Program-made: the position numbers and the translations under genes
DNA from: Dryas octopetala
Taxonomy: Eukaryota; Streptophyta; Magnoliopsida; Rosales; Rosaceae
Assembly: GCA_963921425.1 (NCBI GenBank)
Contig: OY992835.1
Span: forward strand, 14,508,001-14,572,000
Length of the DNA: 64,000 nucleotides
Direction of reading: 5' to 3'
Part shown: in pieces, positions 24,291 to 37,066 of the stretch
Layout: each line of letters starts with the position of its first letter
Position numbering within the stretch: the stretch's first letter is position 1
Notes under the pieces: generated by a model
The model's input: the letters and a program-made list of their open reading frames with translations, nothing else
Databases searched by the model: none
What the model was told of the DNA's origin: nothing

Positions 24291-25194
24291 AAATTGTCTA
24301 CTTAATCTGGTTATTGCTAGTGTTTTAGGTCAACTCGCTTTATCATTTAAAAATACTTTTAAGCTGATGTGAAGATGAACTAATTAACAATAGTTAATCT
24401 AGGTTATGTGCAACCATAATCAAACTTTAAGTAATTGGGTTGCAATTTCCGAAGATACAAGACATAAAAATGTAGCACACTGTATTGGACGTACTGTATT
24501 GTAATGTGCAGAGTTTTCAAAAGCTAGCCGGCCCTTAACTTTTGAGAAGTAGTCCTACATTGGATGGGCAAATTGCCTAATACGGAAATAAAAATTTCAT
24601 TATTGAGTCCCTATAGCTAGCTTATAGCTTAAGCATTGACGACATGGTATCACCATATCAAATGTAGGTTACCCTTAATTAACGTTGATCACACATAAGA
24701 GTTTTTAGGTCTCTCAAAAGAAGGACTATTTATTCACATGTATGATCACTTAAAAAAGAGGACGTGTCACCTGATGAAGAATATTGAAAAGAGAGGTCTC
24801 ATGTGAGGGAGAGCATTGAGCATTTAGTCTCTAATTTATACGTACGTACATATGTCCAAGGATCGGTGATAGGGATCGATCAGACGGCCACCTTGAAGTG
24901 TATGTGGTCTTAGTATCCTACAAACCTCCAACAAGTAGGTAATTAATGCCAAGAGGATATTAGAACATCAAGGTGATAGGGATCGATCGGTGATATTCAG
25001 CAACTTAAATTTGCTTCTCCGGCCTGCGGTGACCATATCACCTCATTAGTTTGTCTTGTTATGGCACAATATATCACACCAATACTTTACTTTAACATCT
25101 AAAAATAATTAATATATAACAACTAATCAGATCGATAAACCCAACTGATCAACAATCTCTAAAAGTTTCTAGGTGAAAAGGCAAAAAGCAAGAC
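24291..25194. other. Upstream region of dioxygenase gene 1
   Basis: No ORF is supported. AATATATAAC at 25111-25120, about 80 bp before the start codon, is a possible TATA box. The AGCTAG and GATCGAT motifs scattered here have no clear meaning. Confidence 0.4.
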
Positions 25195-26952
25195 ATGGGT
25201 TCTGATCACCAAGTGCAGCCAAAGCTTCCTGTGCTAGATTTCTCAAAGGAAGCTCTCAAGCGTGGCACCAACTCATGGTTGTTGGCATGCAAAGATGTTC
25301 AGAAAGCACTTGAAGAATTTGGCTGCTTTGTAGTATTGTACGACAAAATCTCTCTGGAATTTCGCAATGCTCTTTTTGGTGCTGTGCAAGAATTGTTTGA
25401 TCTCCCTACTGAAACCAAAATGAAAAACAAATATGATGTTAAGCCCGTAAATGGGTATGTTGGGCAAATTCCCAAGCTTCCTCTCCATGAAAGCTTGGGC
25501 ATCGACAATGCAACCACTTTGGAGGAGACTCAAAGATTCACAAGTCTCTTGTGGCCTGGTGGAAATGATGATTTCTGGTAAGATCTGACTCTTTACCGGC
25601 ATTTTGTTTTTTGTTTTTTATTTTAAATTATTGTATGAGTCAGTCATATGGGTTCCTCTCTCACACATCTGTGCAGGAATCACTATTATATGACAAGAAT
25701 GTCATATATGACGGGGTCATATATACAAAAATTCTTGTTTTTTGTTTTTAGGTGACTTTTTGAAGTCCTACACTATTTAATTGCTTGTGGCCTTATTATT
25801 ATTATTTTTTTCTTGTGGTAATTAAGTGAATGTGCATCTTCGTTTGCAAAAGTAGCAGAGGAGTTGGATCAAATGGTGACTAGAATGATATTTGAGAGCT
25901 ATGGGGTGGAGAAGGATTACGATTCTTATGTTGGGTCCATCACCTATCTTCTCCGACTCTTGAAAAATAAATCGCCCAAAGAAAATGAACCTAATCTTGG
26001 CTTCGTGGCTCATACTGACAAGAGCTTCACAACCATACTTTACCAGAATAATCAAATCAATGCTCTGGAGGTTGAAACAAGAAACCATGAATGGATTAGG
26101 GTTGAATTTCCACCCTCATCCTTTATAGTAATGGCAGGTGATGCACTAATGGTGGGTTCTCTTTACTTGCAAAAATATATATATAAGAAAATTTTGTTTA
26201 GTCAAAACTGTCAATTTAGACCATTGAATAAATTTGATATTTTGAATATGCAGTTTAGAACTTTAGATTAGTAGTCTGGCAACTTATATAGCATGTCAGA
26301 TATTTGGTAAGAGAATGTTCTCTAGCTCTTTTTTAGATATTTGGCGTGCCATATATGTTGTCAAACTATTTATCTAGACCATACATTGAAACAAAAATTT
26401 ACCTAATCAATGATCCAAATTTATAGTCTTATGGCAATATAAAATGTCAAATTATCTTGCAAGAGAACATTTTACTGCCACACACATATATAATGGGAAA
26501 TATTATCGTGCCAAATAATTTGGCAAACTAATTTATGTTGTTGGTATGTAAATCCGAACCACACATCCACGTACGTAAGAATCAATCTAATTAATGGTCC
26601 AAATCCACTACTACCTAACAACATAGACATCTTATGTGTCAGATTAGCTTATGCTTAATTTCTCAATTATAAGATACATACATGGTTAATTTGGTTGTGT
26701 AATATTTAGGCATGGAGCAATGACAGAATATTATCTCCCAACCATCGAGTGATTATGAGTGGGAATGAAGCAAGATACTCGCTGGCACAATTTGCATTTA
26801 GCAATGGTGAGATACAAGTGCCTGAAGAGCTTGTTGATGAGGAACACCCAAGACGCTACAAGTCATTTGATCATCTTGGACTACTGCGTTTCTTTCGCAC
26901 TGCTGATGCTTATAACTCAAACAGTGCAATAAAAGCCTATTGTGGAGTTTGA
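25195..26952 (+). CDS. AOP-like 2-oxoglutarate/Fe(II) dioxygenase, gene 1
   Basis: A soluble enzyme of the plant 2OG-dependent dioxygenase superfamily, closest in my memory to AOP1-type proteins (named after Arabidopsis 2-oxoglutarate-dependent dioxygenases of glucosinolate metabolism). Exons are 25195-25577, 25827-26151 and 26710-26952, all GT-AG, 951 nt, 316 residues. The N-terminal DIOX_N part is residues about 12-125 (LPVLDFS, EEFGCFV, DLPTETK). The Fe(II) ligands are H190 and D192 (AHTDKS) and H248 (SPNHRV). The 2OG-binding R258-x-S260 is present (RYS). It ends KAYCGV, as family members do. All catalytic residues are present, so it should be active. It lies on the opposite strand to genes 2-4 and is clearly more diverged. 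The natural substrate cannot be told from sequence. In a non-Brassicaceae plant, a glucosinolate role should not be assumed. Confidence 0.93.
26152..26709 (+). other. Intron 2 of dioxygenase gene 1
   Basis: A 558-bp AT-rich intron with no recognisable element. The equivalent introns in genes 2 and 3 are 814 and 821 bp, with unrelated sequence over most of their length. Confidence 0.7.
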
Positions 26953-28396
26953 AACAAACCTAGTGCCTCTCTTGCAGTGTAATTCTCTTCTTCTGCCTCT
27001 GTAGCTTATGAATTATCTTTGACCAAAAAAAAAAAAGAAACAAACGTGGTCTGATAAAGCTTGGCTTGTTGGGTTGTTTAATAGTTTAGTCATTGTGCTG
27101 TGTGGCTCTATTTCTTCGATCTCTGTTATCTTCCTGCTGATATCAAAATGAAAATATGTATAAATAAATTGTAAATTTCATGAATATTGTGTTGCATATA
27201 TCTTTTGTAATTGGATGGTTAATGTTCGTATAATTGGAAAAACGTTTGGTACATTTAGGAGTAACGTTGTGCATGTTATCAGACAGTAACAATAATGAGA
27301 TGCATACTGTCAGATTGTGAATATCAAACCACGTACTAATCCAAAAAAAGCCAACATACTCAATAATCCAAATTCACCGTGAAAATCAAGAAAAAATTTT
27401 CACCCCAATAATATCAACTATAAAAAATTATGATTAAATATCAATTATTAATAGTTTTTCAGTAAAGCAGCAAAACACTAATTTTTTTAGTTTAGGTACT
27501 AACTTAGAGCAAGACATTTTTTATTAGGTCACAAATCTGTACGAAACGTGAATTTTTTGACACCAAGCACTCGGCCAAAGTGCCGAGCCCTCGGTGGTTT
27601 TCCGTTGATTTTTTTTTTTTTCGATTTGCAATCGATTAAAGTTTATAAGAGTTTAATGCTTTTGATTTAGACTTGGGAGATGAAGTCCTACAATTTAGAG
27701 ACTAAACATTAAAGTAAGTCTCACAAACATTGAAAAAACAACAAATTAGTAAAAAAGTTATAACTGTTGGATAATCACAGTTAAGTTTGTAAAAAAAAAG
27801 AAAAAAAAATTTCTCCAGAGCGGTCCTTAAACAATAACGAGTACTCGGCAGAACCATTCTTTTAAAGTTGATACCTAAATTGAATTTTAGTATCTAAAAT
27901 GAAATGACATAAAAGTTTTGGTAATTAAAATGACAAAACATTGAAATTTGATACCTAAATTGAAATTTAATTAGTATTTAAAGCGAAATGACATAAAAGT
28001 TTTGTTAGTTAAAATGAAAAAATATTGAAATTTGGGTACCTAAAGTCAACGGATCAATTACTAACCGATCCAATTTTCTTTGTAAAATTTTGGGATTTTT
28101 TCTATTTAATTATTAGTGGTTGGCTTCAATTGGTCACAATAATTAAATTGAGGCCATTAATTGTAAGGCCCAATCATCAAATCTGTAGGGAGTTTTTGTT
28201 AAGGGATTCTCTAAATAACCTTATTTAAGGAATCATTTGTGGGGCCCACTCCTCATTGTATATCACTGATCAGAACTGTTTATTTTTATAATAAATTACT
28301 CTCAAGGATAAAAAACTCAAGGTTTTTAACTAGAAATCCCCCTAAAATTAAACAAAATTAAGCCAAAGAACATCGTAGCTATTTGGCATGCACGCG
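26953..28396. other. 3' flank of gene 1 and intergenic
   Basis: Downstream of the stop lies an A run (about 27026) and AT-rich sequence. Around 27840-28050 short phrases (GACATAAAAGTTTTG, TTGAAATTTG, TACCTAAA) recur, suggesting an old repeat. No gene is supported. Confidence 0.45.
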
Positions 28397-28404
28397 GTCG
28401 GTAG

Positions 28405-29872
28405 TAGGGGTGGGTTCGGTACGGGTATCGAACCGAGAACCTCAAACCGTGTACCGACCGGACCCCCTTCGATTGGCCATTTTGGTTACCGAAACCGGTA
28501 CCGAAATGTCGGTAAATTGGCACTCAGTTGAACCGGCATTCTCGGTTGGCTCAGCTCGGAATGGGCATTGACCGACATGGTGGTAGGTTGAGCGATGGTC
28601 TGATGAGAGGATCAAGAACATACCAAGTTCGCCAGAAAACTAGCAGGGAAAGCGACCTTTAAAGCCTTTGATTTGCCACCTACGGTGGTCGGACGGACAA
28701 CCTAAACACACCGAAAAACTCAAGCCGACGAGAGGAGGCTTTGGGTACCAACCACGAGTCATGACGATGCCGGAATCGCAGAGTTCGTCGGAGAAGACGA
28801 CCGACCTTGACTGGGTTTTGGGTTTTCGGAATCTTTGGGTGATCTGAGGATAGGGGGAGAGAGAGGAGACAAGGGGAAGATTTTCTGAGGTGGTCCCATT
28901 GCCACCCAAGGCCGGACGACGGCAATTTCGCCGGTCAATGCTCGGCGTGAGTGAAGAGGGATGAGAGAGAAGAGAGCATCAAGGGAGAGGAGAGAAAAAT
29001 AAGTTTTTTTTTTTTTTTTAAGCCTTTGAGAGAGAATGAGAATTAATTTCTGATTTTGGGGGTTTGGGGTTTGGGTTTAGAGTTTTTACTTTAAATACCT
29101 TTATATATATAATACATTTCTATACCCTAAAATATCTTTTTATATAATACATTTTTATAATTTATATAAAACATCTAATTTATAAATTATAAGTTTTTTA
29201 ATTTATAATACATTTCTATATAAAAACTAATTAAAAATATTCTAAACCCCAATATTATACCACATCCTAAACCCTACGGTATATAGGGTATAACATATTC
29301 TAATATTATACCATATCCTAAACATTTTTATAGTTATATAATTATGTATCAACTATGAAAGTATGAATTATAGTCTTAGGGTATAGGATATAAGGTATAT
29401 GATTTAAAAATTTTAAAACACACAATGGGGTTTAGGGTATGGGATATAGGATATAGGGTTTAGGATTTAGTATATAGTTATATAGTATATAGTCATATAT
29501 GATATATTTATGGTTCAATTGAAATAATTATATTAATTATATAAATTAAAAAACATATAAATTATTAATTATAGGGTTTAGGGTTTATAAATTTATATAT
29601 GTTTTATAAATTATAAAAATGTATATAAATTTATTATAGAAAGGTATTTTAGGGTATAGAAAATTATAAATGTATAAAATTGTATTATTTTAAATTAAAT
29701 GTTATATATACTCGGTTCGGTAAACCGGCGGTTCTAGGATCTGAGAATTGAAACCGGAGCCGAACATACCGTTTCAGTTGGCAAATCGATATTTCGGTAC
29801 AGTTATTCTCGGCATCGGTTGGACCGATTTTGGGTTCGATCTCGATTTTTTGGTCAAACCGACCCAGCCCTA
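28405..29872. mobile_element. Non-autonomous hAT element, copy 1
   Basis: 1468 bp with short imperfect inverted ends (TAGGGGTGGGTTCGGT at left and TAGGGCTGGGTCGGTT read inward from the right). The flanking 8-bp duplications are exact: GTCGGTAG at 28397-28404 and 29873-29880. An 8-bp duplication and a TAGGG-type end are hAT hallmarks. It encodes no transposase. Outer parts are shared with 58065-59523. A GC-richer, exon-like core (about 28575-29030) is not. Confidence 0.9.
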
Positions 29873-29880
29873 GTCGGTAG

Positions 29881-31762
29881 TGTAGAAAAAGTTGGTGAGC
29901 GCAACTTTTTTAAGATGCAGATTATTTGTATCTATATTTGTAGCTAATTTTAGAGTTGCATATGCAGTTTTTAGGGTATCTTGAACTTGCATATATATAC
30001 AATTTTTAGGATGCAGATGCACATGTTTAGATTGCAAATGAAGGCTGCATATATCTACAACCTCTGATTGCTTGGCTTCTTGCCGAGCGCTTGATAAGAA
30101 TTTTGTCTTGGAATTGAAGTTAAGTATTGGGATAGGTGGACTGTAGGTTAAGTTTTTTTTTTTTTTTTTTTTTTTTCTCATTTTGGCCTTTTAGGCAAAG
30201 TATTCCTATTTTTTAAGCTACAATTGTAGGATAATCCCTAGATAAATTGAAAATTATTTAACTGTTGATTAAATGGTTATTATTTAAAGTGTTTGTAAAA
30301 AATATTATATATGTTTGTTTATTTATTTTATTAAAATTAGATATTCAATAGTTTTCGATTTGTCTAATTTTTATAAAGATGATATTTGAATAAAGATTTA
30401 AGAAATGACGGATTGGATTGTTAAAATACAATATGGACTCATGGCAAATGCCTTAAAATGAAATTATGTATATACATATAGGCTCATTCTATTGAGGTAT
30501 ATCTCAACTTATTTATGTTGAGGTATACCTTATTGGTACCTTAAGTCTATCAGATTGTTCTATTTCGCATACGTTAATTTATTGGCATACTATGCACCTT
30601 TGATGGTTTTTTTTTTTCTAGCTAATTGATTGGACCAAATTGTCGTTGCACTTTGTAGTAAATATTGTCACTTATTTAGGTATGGATTAATTGAAAATGC
30701 AAAGTATACCATTCTTTTCTAGAGCTGAGAATGCATTTATTAATTAAATTGATTTAAATATATAGTACTCATAATATATGTGCAAGTGAGCAGTAAAGTG
30801 ACTATTAATAATAATGTTGTAGGAAAATCATCATTTAAATTATGATTACATTGCTTATAAGAGACACGTCATACGTTGTTGAGTTAGAGCAAAACTTCTT
30901 TGTACACCATATTTATGGTAAAAATGCCGCTTTCACCAGCTATTGAGCTTTTTTTTACTTGAACTAAATGTGTTAATTTGAAAGAAATGTTACCCAAAAG
31001 CAAAATCATGATCCAATTCATAAACTCAACTACTCCAATAATCTACCCTCTCATCGAGTACTGAGATTCAAGCAAAACATTATAATATGCCTAATCACTC
31101 CTGGAAGCTACATGTATCATGTAAACCAAATATTTTTACAAATTTACATTTGTTCCTACTAAATATCAAGCACTGTATCTGCAAGAAAAATAATACCTCA
31201 AAACAAAGAACATCGAGAAATTGAGCCTGCAACCTATTTGATGTGGGACTTGTGCACTATAATTGTGTTAGATTGATCTTATGTGTTATAATAATGCATT
31301 ATAGGGAGGTGTTATTGGCACTCTGATCATTTTGCAGGAATAGGAATGGATAAGTTTTCTTAACTTTTAACTAATACTAATCCATCTTCTTCCCTCAACA
31401 CCAGCATATATTAGAACTTGGGACATCTCCCAACACTAGAAAGAGAAATATCATTAGACTAACATCTAGTTGGTAGACAAATTAAAGTTAGAAGTTAGAA
31501 GTTAGCCTCTATTTCTTCCTTCAATATATCATGAATTTAGTGAGTTTAACTTATCCAATCTAATCCTAGACACCAGCCAGACAGCCATAGTGTCGAAAGA
31601 AATACACCTTTCTTTATTCATTCAGTAGAAGCAAAGACGAAACTATCATCAATAGCCTTGACAGAAGAGAAGCAAACCAGAAACCCACATAGCCTAGATA
31701 CACATAATTAAAGATTAATCATGCAATAGTAAGATAACATTAATGGCCCCTTGAGATCAATC
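29881..31762. other. Intergenic, start of tandem unit B
   Basis: No gene. A T run sits at 30153-30176. From about 30334 the sequence matches 42481 onward, which marks the left edge of the tandem unit. Positions 31209-31762 are the 3' flank of gene 2 and recur before genes 3 and 4. Confidence 0.55.
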
Positions 31763-33554
31763 TCAAACACCACAGTAGGCTTTGATGGGACACTCCAAGT
31801 TCTCTCCCTCTGGTGTTTGACGAAAACGAAGGTAACCAATATGATCAAATGGTTTGTAGAGTAAGGGGTGTTTGTCATCAGCAAGCTCTTCAGGTACTTG
31901 CATTATCCCACTATCGTATGAGAATAATCCCAAGGAATATCTTTCTTTCTTCTCCTTCAGGATGACTTGGTGCCCACAAGCCTGTATTCTGTCATTGCTC
32001 CATGCCTACCAAGTCAAAATAAAAGAAAAGGTGGAATGTCCAAAACATATAGAAAAATGTCAGTCCATAAATCTTAGAAGACCCTTATAAATTATAGAGT
32101 CTTTTTTTGAAAAATTAGAAAACATTCAATAACAATTAATTCAAGCTAGAATTACATGAAATGTGAAATCAATTGTGAGAATATAAGAATGGCCAAAAAA
32201 AAAAGGTCAGAATAAAAGAACTATTTGTGAAAACCAACTTTAGTATACGTTTCTCCATAGTGTAAAATATCCTCTGCTTTGATTTCGATGCCCTGAAGGT
32301 TCAAGATCTTAAAAACTTGTGGTGATGCATATATGCTCCATCAAATTATCAATCTTTTGTCTACATGGTGCAATTGGCTTCCCTGTTAACCTGTTCAGAA
32401 TGATTTCAATTTTTTGCCAAAATTTTAGTTTGGCCTTAACTTCTGGGGAATTTATCCAAATTGCTTGTAATTTCTGCCTGCAGATAGGAGTTGTACTTTT
32501 TATAGTCTATTGTGCATGGCCATTATAGAAATTTGGTTTCCTTTCTTCCTTTTTTGTAGTTTTTCAAATATGATTTTTCCCTTAGAGTTTAATTTATCAA
32601 ATGAAAAAAGAAAAATCACTATCAATGACCAATCTACTGCATAGTAAAAGTTGTCGATCATCAAGTGTTATTTTTGTTAGGGGAATGCTATTCACGCTCC
32701 AAGAAAGACTATTTTAGCCTTCCCCATTCTTGCGGGAGTTATAAAGGGAAGCGTTATTCGTGCTCCCCTTCTGTTAAAGCCATTCTTAAATTATGGAACT
32801 TAAAAGAAATTTGACCTACCATTAATGTGTCGCTTGCCATGATTAGAAAGGATGAAGGTGAAGGTTGAACATCAATCCACTGACCATCTTTAGTTTTTAT
32901 CTGCAAACCAACCTGATTTTGGTGAAATACGGATGTGAAGGACGGATCTCGGTGAGGAAGCATTCCCATATTAGTCTCATTCACCTGGGGTGTTCTGTAC
33001 TTAAAGCATCTGAAGCGGTAAATGGTTGATGCCATGTGAGACTCATAAAGCCTCTGCACACCATACCTATCAAACACCATTCTTGTCACCATTTGATGCA
33101 ACTCTACCATCAGCTTTGAGAAGGAATGAGCATTTTCACTAATTCAAAGAACAAAGAGTCACACAATAGGCATAATATATATAGTAAAATTAGAAATTTA
33201 GAGTGAGTTATGAATCAAATTAACTTTACCAAAAATGGTCGTTTCCTTCAGGCCACATGATACTTGTGAAACCTCGAGCTCCTTCTAACGTTGTAGGGAT
33301 GCCCAAGGATTCATAGAGAGGAAGGAATGAATATTGTAAATGGTTGAAGAAAGGCTTGTCAACGAATTTCTGCTTTTTAGTTTCTATTGGAAGATTGAGT
33401 GGTGAAGTTCCAAAGGGACTTTATGGTAAACAGCTTCAAAGCAGCCATACTCTTCTAGAGCATGTTGAACTTCTTTGGATGCCATGAGCCATCTCTCTGT
33501 ACCAGGCTTCAAGTCTTCATTGGATAAATCTATAACTGGAACTTGAGACCCCAT
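31763..33554 (-). pseudogene. AOP-like dioxygenase gene 2, frameshifted
   Basis: Same three-exon plan as gene 3: exon 1 33230-33554, exon 2 32820-33138, exon 3 31763-32005, with splice sites kept. Exon 1 carries a 28-bp deletion relative to genes 3 and 4, just after the codons for LELHH. The frame shifts and meets TAG at 33386-33384 (codon 57), so translation stops long before the Fe(II) site. Exons 2 and 3 still encode the intact motifs PHRDPS (H and D), CGHQ (H) and RYS. The deletion lies between short direct repeats (ATTGA in gene 4), suggesting slippage. The start also lacks five codons that gene 3 has. Selection appears to have lapsed only recently. A single-exon correction by gene conversion from a neighbour remains possible. 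Confidence 0.9.
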
Positions 33555-33636
33555 TAATTATGTCAGCAATTAATCTCTGATTCTCTCTTCAACTAGCTAG
33601 TTAGTTTGGGGGCTTAGTGCACTGATCTTGTTGTGA

Positions 33637-33648
33637 CTTTATAGAGAG
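33637..33648 (-). promoter_or_regulatory. Probable TATA box of gene 2
   Basis: On the - strand this reads CTCTATAAAGTC, about 85-90 bp upstream of the start codon. The same block precedes gene 3, so promoter sequence is conserved although gene 2 is broken. Confidence 0.5.
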
Positions 33649-33659
33649 GTGTCAATATT

Positions 33660-34098
33660 GATGTACTGATGTCATAATGGGACAACTGGATCCTAATTAA
33701 CATATTTCGAAAACCATATATTTAACCTTAGAATGATAAATTTTAGTTGTTGGTGCTATACTGCTATGCTTGATAGATTTGATCTGTGTGACAATCATAT
33801 CATGTTATGTTGGAGTTGCGCCATAAGTGCTAGTCAATTTGGATCTAAATTATTTAATTATGTTCGGTAATTTGATAATAACTTTATCTATTTATTAATC
33901 ATGGTGTTTTATCCATACATATATCGTAAACCAAAGCTTAGGATTCTCTTATTTGCAAACCAAACCCTTGCATCACTCATTCATTCTTCACTAAAGAAAA
34001 CCCATTAATTAATGGCCAAGAAAAAAAAAAAAAAAGGAAACCCACTTGATCCAAATGTTAGCAAAATCGATCATTTATGTTTGACGGTATCTTTTTAA
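33660..34098. other. Upstream flank of gene 2
   Basis: AT-rich sequence closely matching 45150-45533 upstream of gene 3. It contains the uninterrupted CACTTGATCCAAATG site (about 34045) into which a TRIM inserted in unit C. No coding sequence. Confidence 0.6.
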
Positions 34099-34241
34099 TT
34101 CAACCCAAAGCTGCTTAGTTTCCTCCAAAAGGTGCCCGTCCGGGGCTAAGTCCTCCTCCACACGCTTTTACGTACCTAGATATAACAGTTTGTGCATCCG
34201 ACTCCAAGAAAATGGAAGGAAACCCAACATGAAGCTATATA
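34099..34241 (-). pseudogene. LINE RNase H-like fragment, shortened copy
   Basis: This matches part of the RNase H-like fragment at 46441-46800 (reading GFPSIFLESDAQ... on the - strand) but is cut short and mutated. Both copies sit at the same place in their units, so the fragment predates the B/C duplication. Confidence 0.65.
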
Positions 34242-34670
34242 AGAACCGAGTTAAGTAAGACTTGAGCTCTTATTATGCTTCTCAAAAAAAAAAAAAAAAA
34301 ACCATTCTGAAAAAAAAAAAAAGAGCTCTTATTATGAAAACAAATATATTGTATATAAATATATAGCGCCACTACGTACGTAGTGATCATTAATTTATAT
34401 GTTATAATATAAGTGGACGACGACTTTATACATTTATATATAGTACAATACTTTTAAGTTATTGTCGAATATAAATAGTCAAATTTTTCTAACATTTAGA
34501 TCAACTGATCAAGTGGATTTCTTTGGTGAAGGTATGAATGACGCAAGGTTTTGGTTTGGAAATTTCAAAGAATCCTAAGCTAAATTTTGGTATACTATAC
34601 ATGTATAATGTTTGAATACGACAACATAATTAATAAATAGATAAGTTATGTTGTCAAATTACCGTACATA

Positions 34671-34859
34671 CAGTACAAGAAATGTGAGCAAACCTCACCC
34701 TTATTGGTTGCTATAAAAGATGTGTCAATTAAGCAATAGGAACTAAAGTGCATTGATTTTAACAAAAATGGGTGGCAATTAAGCAATAGGGACTAAAGTT
34801 CCCAATTGTCACCCTTTTTATTGCAACCAATCATTGGTGAGCTTTAATTTCTTGTAGTG
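34671..34859. mobile_element. CACTA-type MITE
   Basis: 189 bp. The right end read inward is CACTACAAGAAAT, the canonical En/Spm terminus; the left end is CAGTACAAGAAAT. ATA occurs on both sides (34668-34670 and 34860-34862). Unit C has the empty site at about 47164-47172 (GTACATAATTAAATAAT). The insertion is therefore private to unit B and younger than the duplication. Confidence 0.88.
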
Positions 34860-35391
34860 ATAATTAAATAATTTAGATTGAGATTGATTGGCACTTGCAC
34901 ACAAAACCTAATTAAAGACACAACTGGAACATGACATGATATGGATTCCAAGCCGGAAAATTTATTTAAGCACAGCACCAACAACTAAAATTTATCATTT
35001 TATGGTTAAATACATAATTTTCCAAATGTATGATGTTAGTACATCAGTGTGACACCTCTATAAGTCAACAATATTAGTGCACTAATCCCCCAAACTAATA
35101 ATATTAGTGCACTAATCACAACAATATGGGCTGATCTTTCTGTTGGTTCCAAATTTGGCCTGACCCAATTCGATCTATGCCAGAGACCTTTTCGGGCTTA
35201 ATTGATATACTAATCAAACAAAAAAACGAAGAAAAAAAATGGCTTTGCACCCAAATTTTTAGTAATCACCATCAACTCCTAAGAAAATTTTCTGGCCTTT
35301 CAAATTTTTCCTCATTAATTATTATTTTAATAAAATTATTTTAGGATCTTTCAAATTCTCACCAAATCTTAAAATTTCTCCCATTTTATTA

Positions 35392-36941
35392 GGCTTAATT
35401 AGACATACATCCATTTCGGGAGACCCAATTTTATATTACTCTATTTTTTCTGGGAAAATTATTGGATATACACCCATTTTTAAATTTGTTATGTAAGATT
35501 ATCTATTTGCCGCAGCTAGAAAATTCATTTTTTGACTTTCTCTTTTACCTTTGAGTTGAAAAAAAGTAGATTTTAATTTTGTCAATTAATGCCTTATTTC
35601 AAGGTATTACCATGAAATTTTTTTTGTAATTATTTGTCATTAATTTATGGAGTTGAATATTAAGATTGTCTATTTTTTATTTTCGTTTTCAAATTTCAAA
35701 ATTTTTTGCGTTTTCCAATTAGTGTGTAGTAATTAATGTCTTATTTCAAGGTTTTATCATTTATTTGGTAATTAATTTCTATTTATGTTTGACTTTAAAA
35801 AATAAGTATATTCTTTTTAATTTTGTTTTCAAATTTCAAAATAGGTGTTTTCTTGTACAAATTAGTGTATTATGATCAACATTCAAAGATTAAGAAGAAA
35901 CGCCGTTTACGTTTTCCAAAAATCATTAAGCTTTCATCCTCAGATGTTCTTTAGGTTAACAATTTTAAAAGTTTAACACAATGTGTTTTGCAGTGCTTTT
36001 CAAGTTTTCTTTCATAATTACTTACAGGTAAGTAACGCGTTATTTTGCTTTATTTGTGTTTGTGGTTTCTTCGATCTTCTTTTTCTTTTTCTTTTTCTTT
36101 TTCTTTTTATTTGATTTTTCTTCATCTTCTATCCTTCTTCATCATCAATCTTCGATCTTCTTCTTCTTTCTCCCATCTTTTTTTTTCGATCTTTCTTTTT
36201 TTCAACGCCAAGCCTCCAAGATTGTAGTTCTTGTTTTTCTTCCACATTTTTCTACATTAATAAGAGATGATGAAACCATTGGAATATATACCTCAAAAGG
36301 AGGTTGGTAATTATATATACATACTTCAAAAGGAGGTTGGTAATTATATATACGTACTTCAAAAGGAGGTTGGTAATTATACATTTTTCTTGACCTGAGC
36401 GATAAGTATCTTCTTATTTTTCTTCTTTTGTTTTATATACTTGAGTCTAAGGTATTTATATTTGTATTTATATATCTTAGTGTTATGTTTGTATTGTGTT
36501 GAATTGTTATATTTTTATGAGATATTTCTCTCTCTTTTTTTAACCCAAAGTGGAGGTTCATTGTGTTCATTTTTTTTATTTATATTATAGGTATATTATA
36601 TGTATATTGGGTGTTTAATTTTTTTGTATTTGAATGTTTATATGTTGATGTTCATAATTGGTAGCAATTTTTTTTTTTTTTGAACTGGATGCATGAATCA
36701 TGAAATTTAATCAATTAAAACATTCAAAATTAGGAGTAATATATAAATGCCTCAAACCATGGATCTTTAAATATTGCTCAAATTGAAGCAATGAAACAAT
36801 GACATGCATCTTTTGTAAATATCTATAAATTCATGCCTAAGTATTTATCTCACGTGGAAAAAAAAAATCTTCACACATTTATTTACCTACTAGACCTACT
36901 CTAAAATGAGATATTCAAAATGGTGTTATATCTAAAGACTC
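35392..36941. mobile_element. Unclassified insertion shared by units B and C
   Basis: 1550 bp, absent from block A, where CCCATTATATTATAG is uninterrupted (about 19569). It is flanked by ATTTTATTA and ATTATATTA, a plausible 9-bp target duplication. The interior is AT-rich, with a C/T-rich stretch at 36068-36200. I see no transposase and no clear inverted ends. A related stretch in C runs from about 47690 to 48545. Confidence 0.6.
36291..36385. repeat. 33-bp tandem repeat, three copies
   Basis: The unit, beginning CTTCAAAAGGAGGTTGGTAA, occurs three times. Unit C has only one copy (about 48525-48548), so the array expanded after the duplication. It creates a spurious repetitive - strand frame. 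Confidence 0.85.
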
Positions 36942-37066
36942 ATTATATTATAGTATATAAGAAGAACATGAACATCGCACACTTATAAATTCAAATAGTT
37001 TAGTAATCTTACATATATATATTCATCCAAAAACTAAATCTTGATCTACATTTAGATTTAGATTTA

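Noticed and set aside
28640..28925. - strand frames of 80-90 codons
   Set aside because: They lie inside the hAT element, overlap each other in different frames and match no family I know. Treated as captured or random GC-rich DNA.
29030..29600. GGGTTTAGGG-like words as an interstitial telomere repeat
   Set aside because: The words are irregular and belong to the inner part of the hAT element, recurring in copy 2.
36045..36310. Two overlapping Ser/Phe-rich frames
   Set aside because: They come from a C/T-rich low-complexity run in an AT-rich insertion and are not conserved in unit C.
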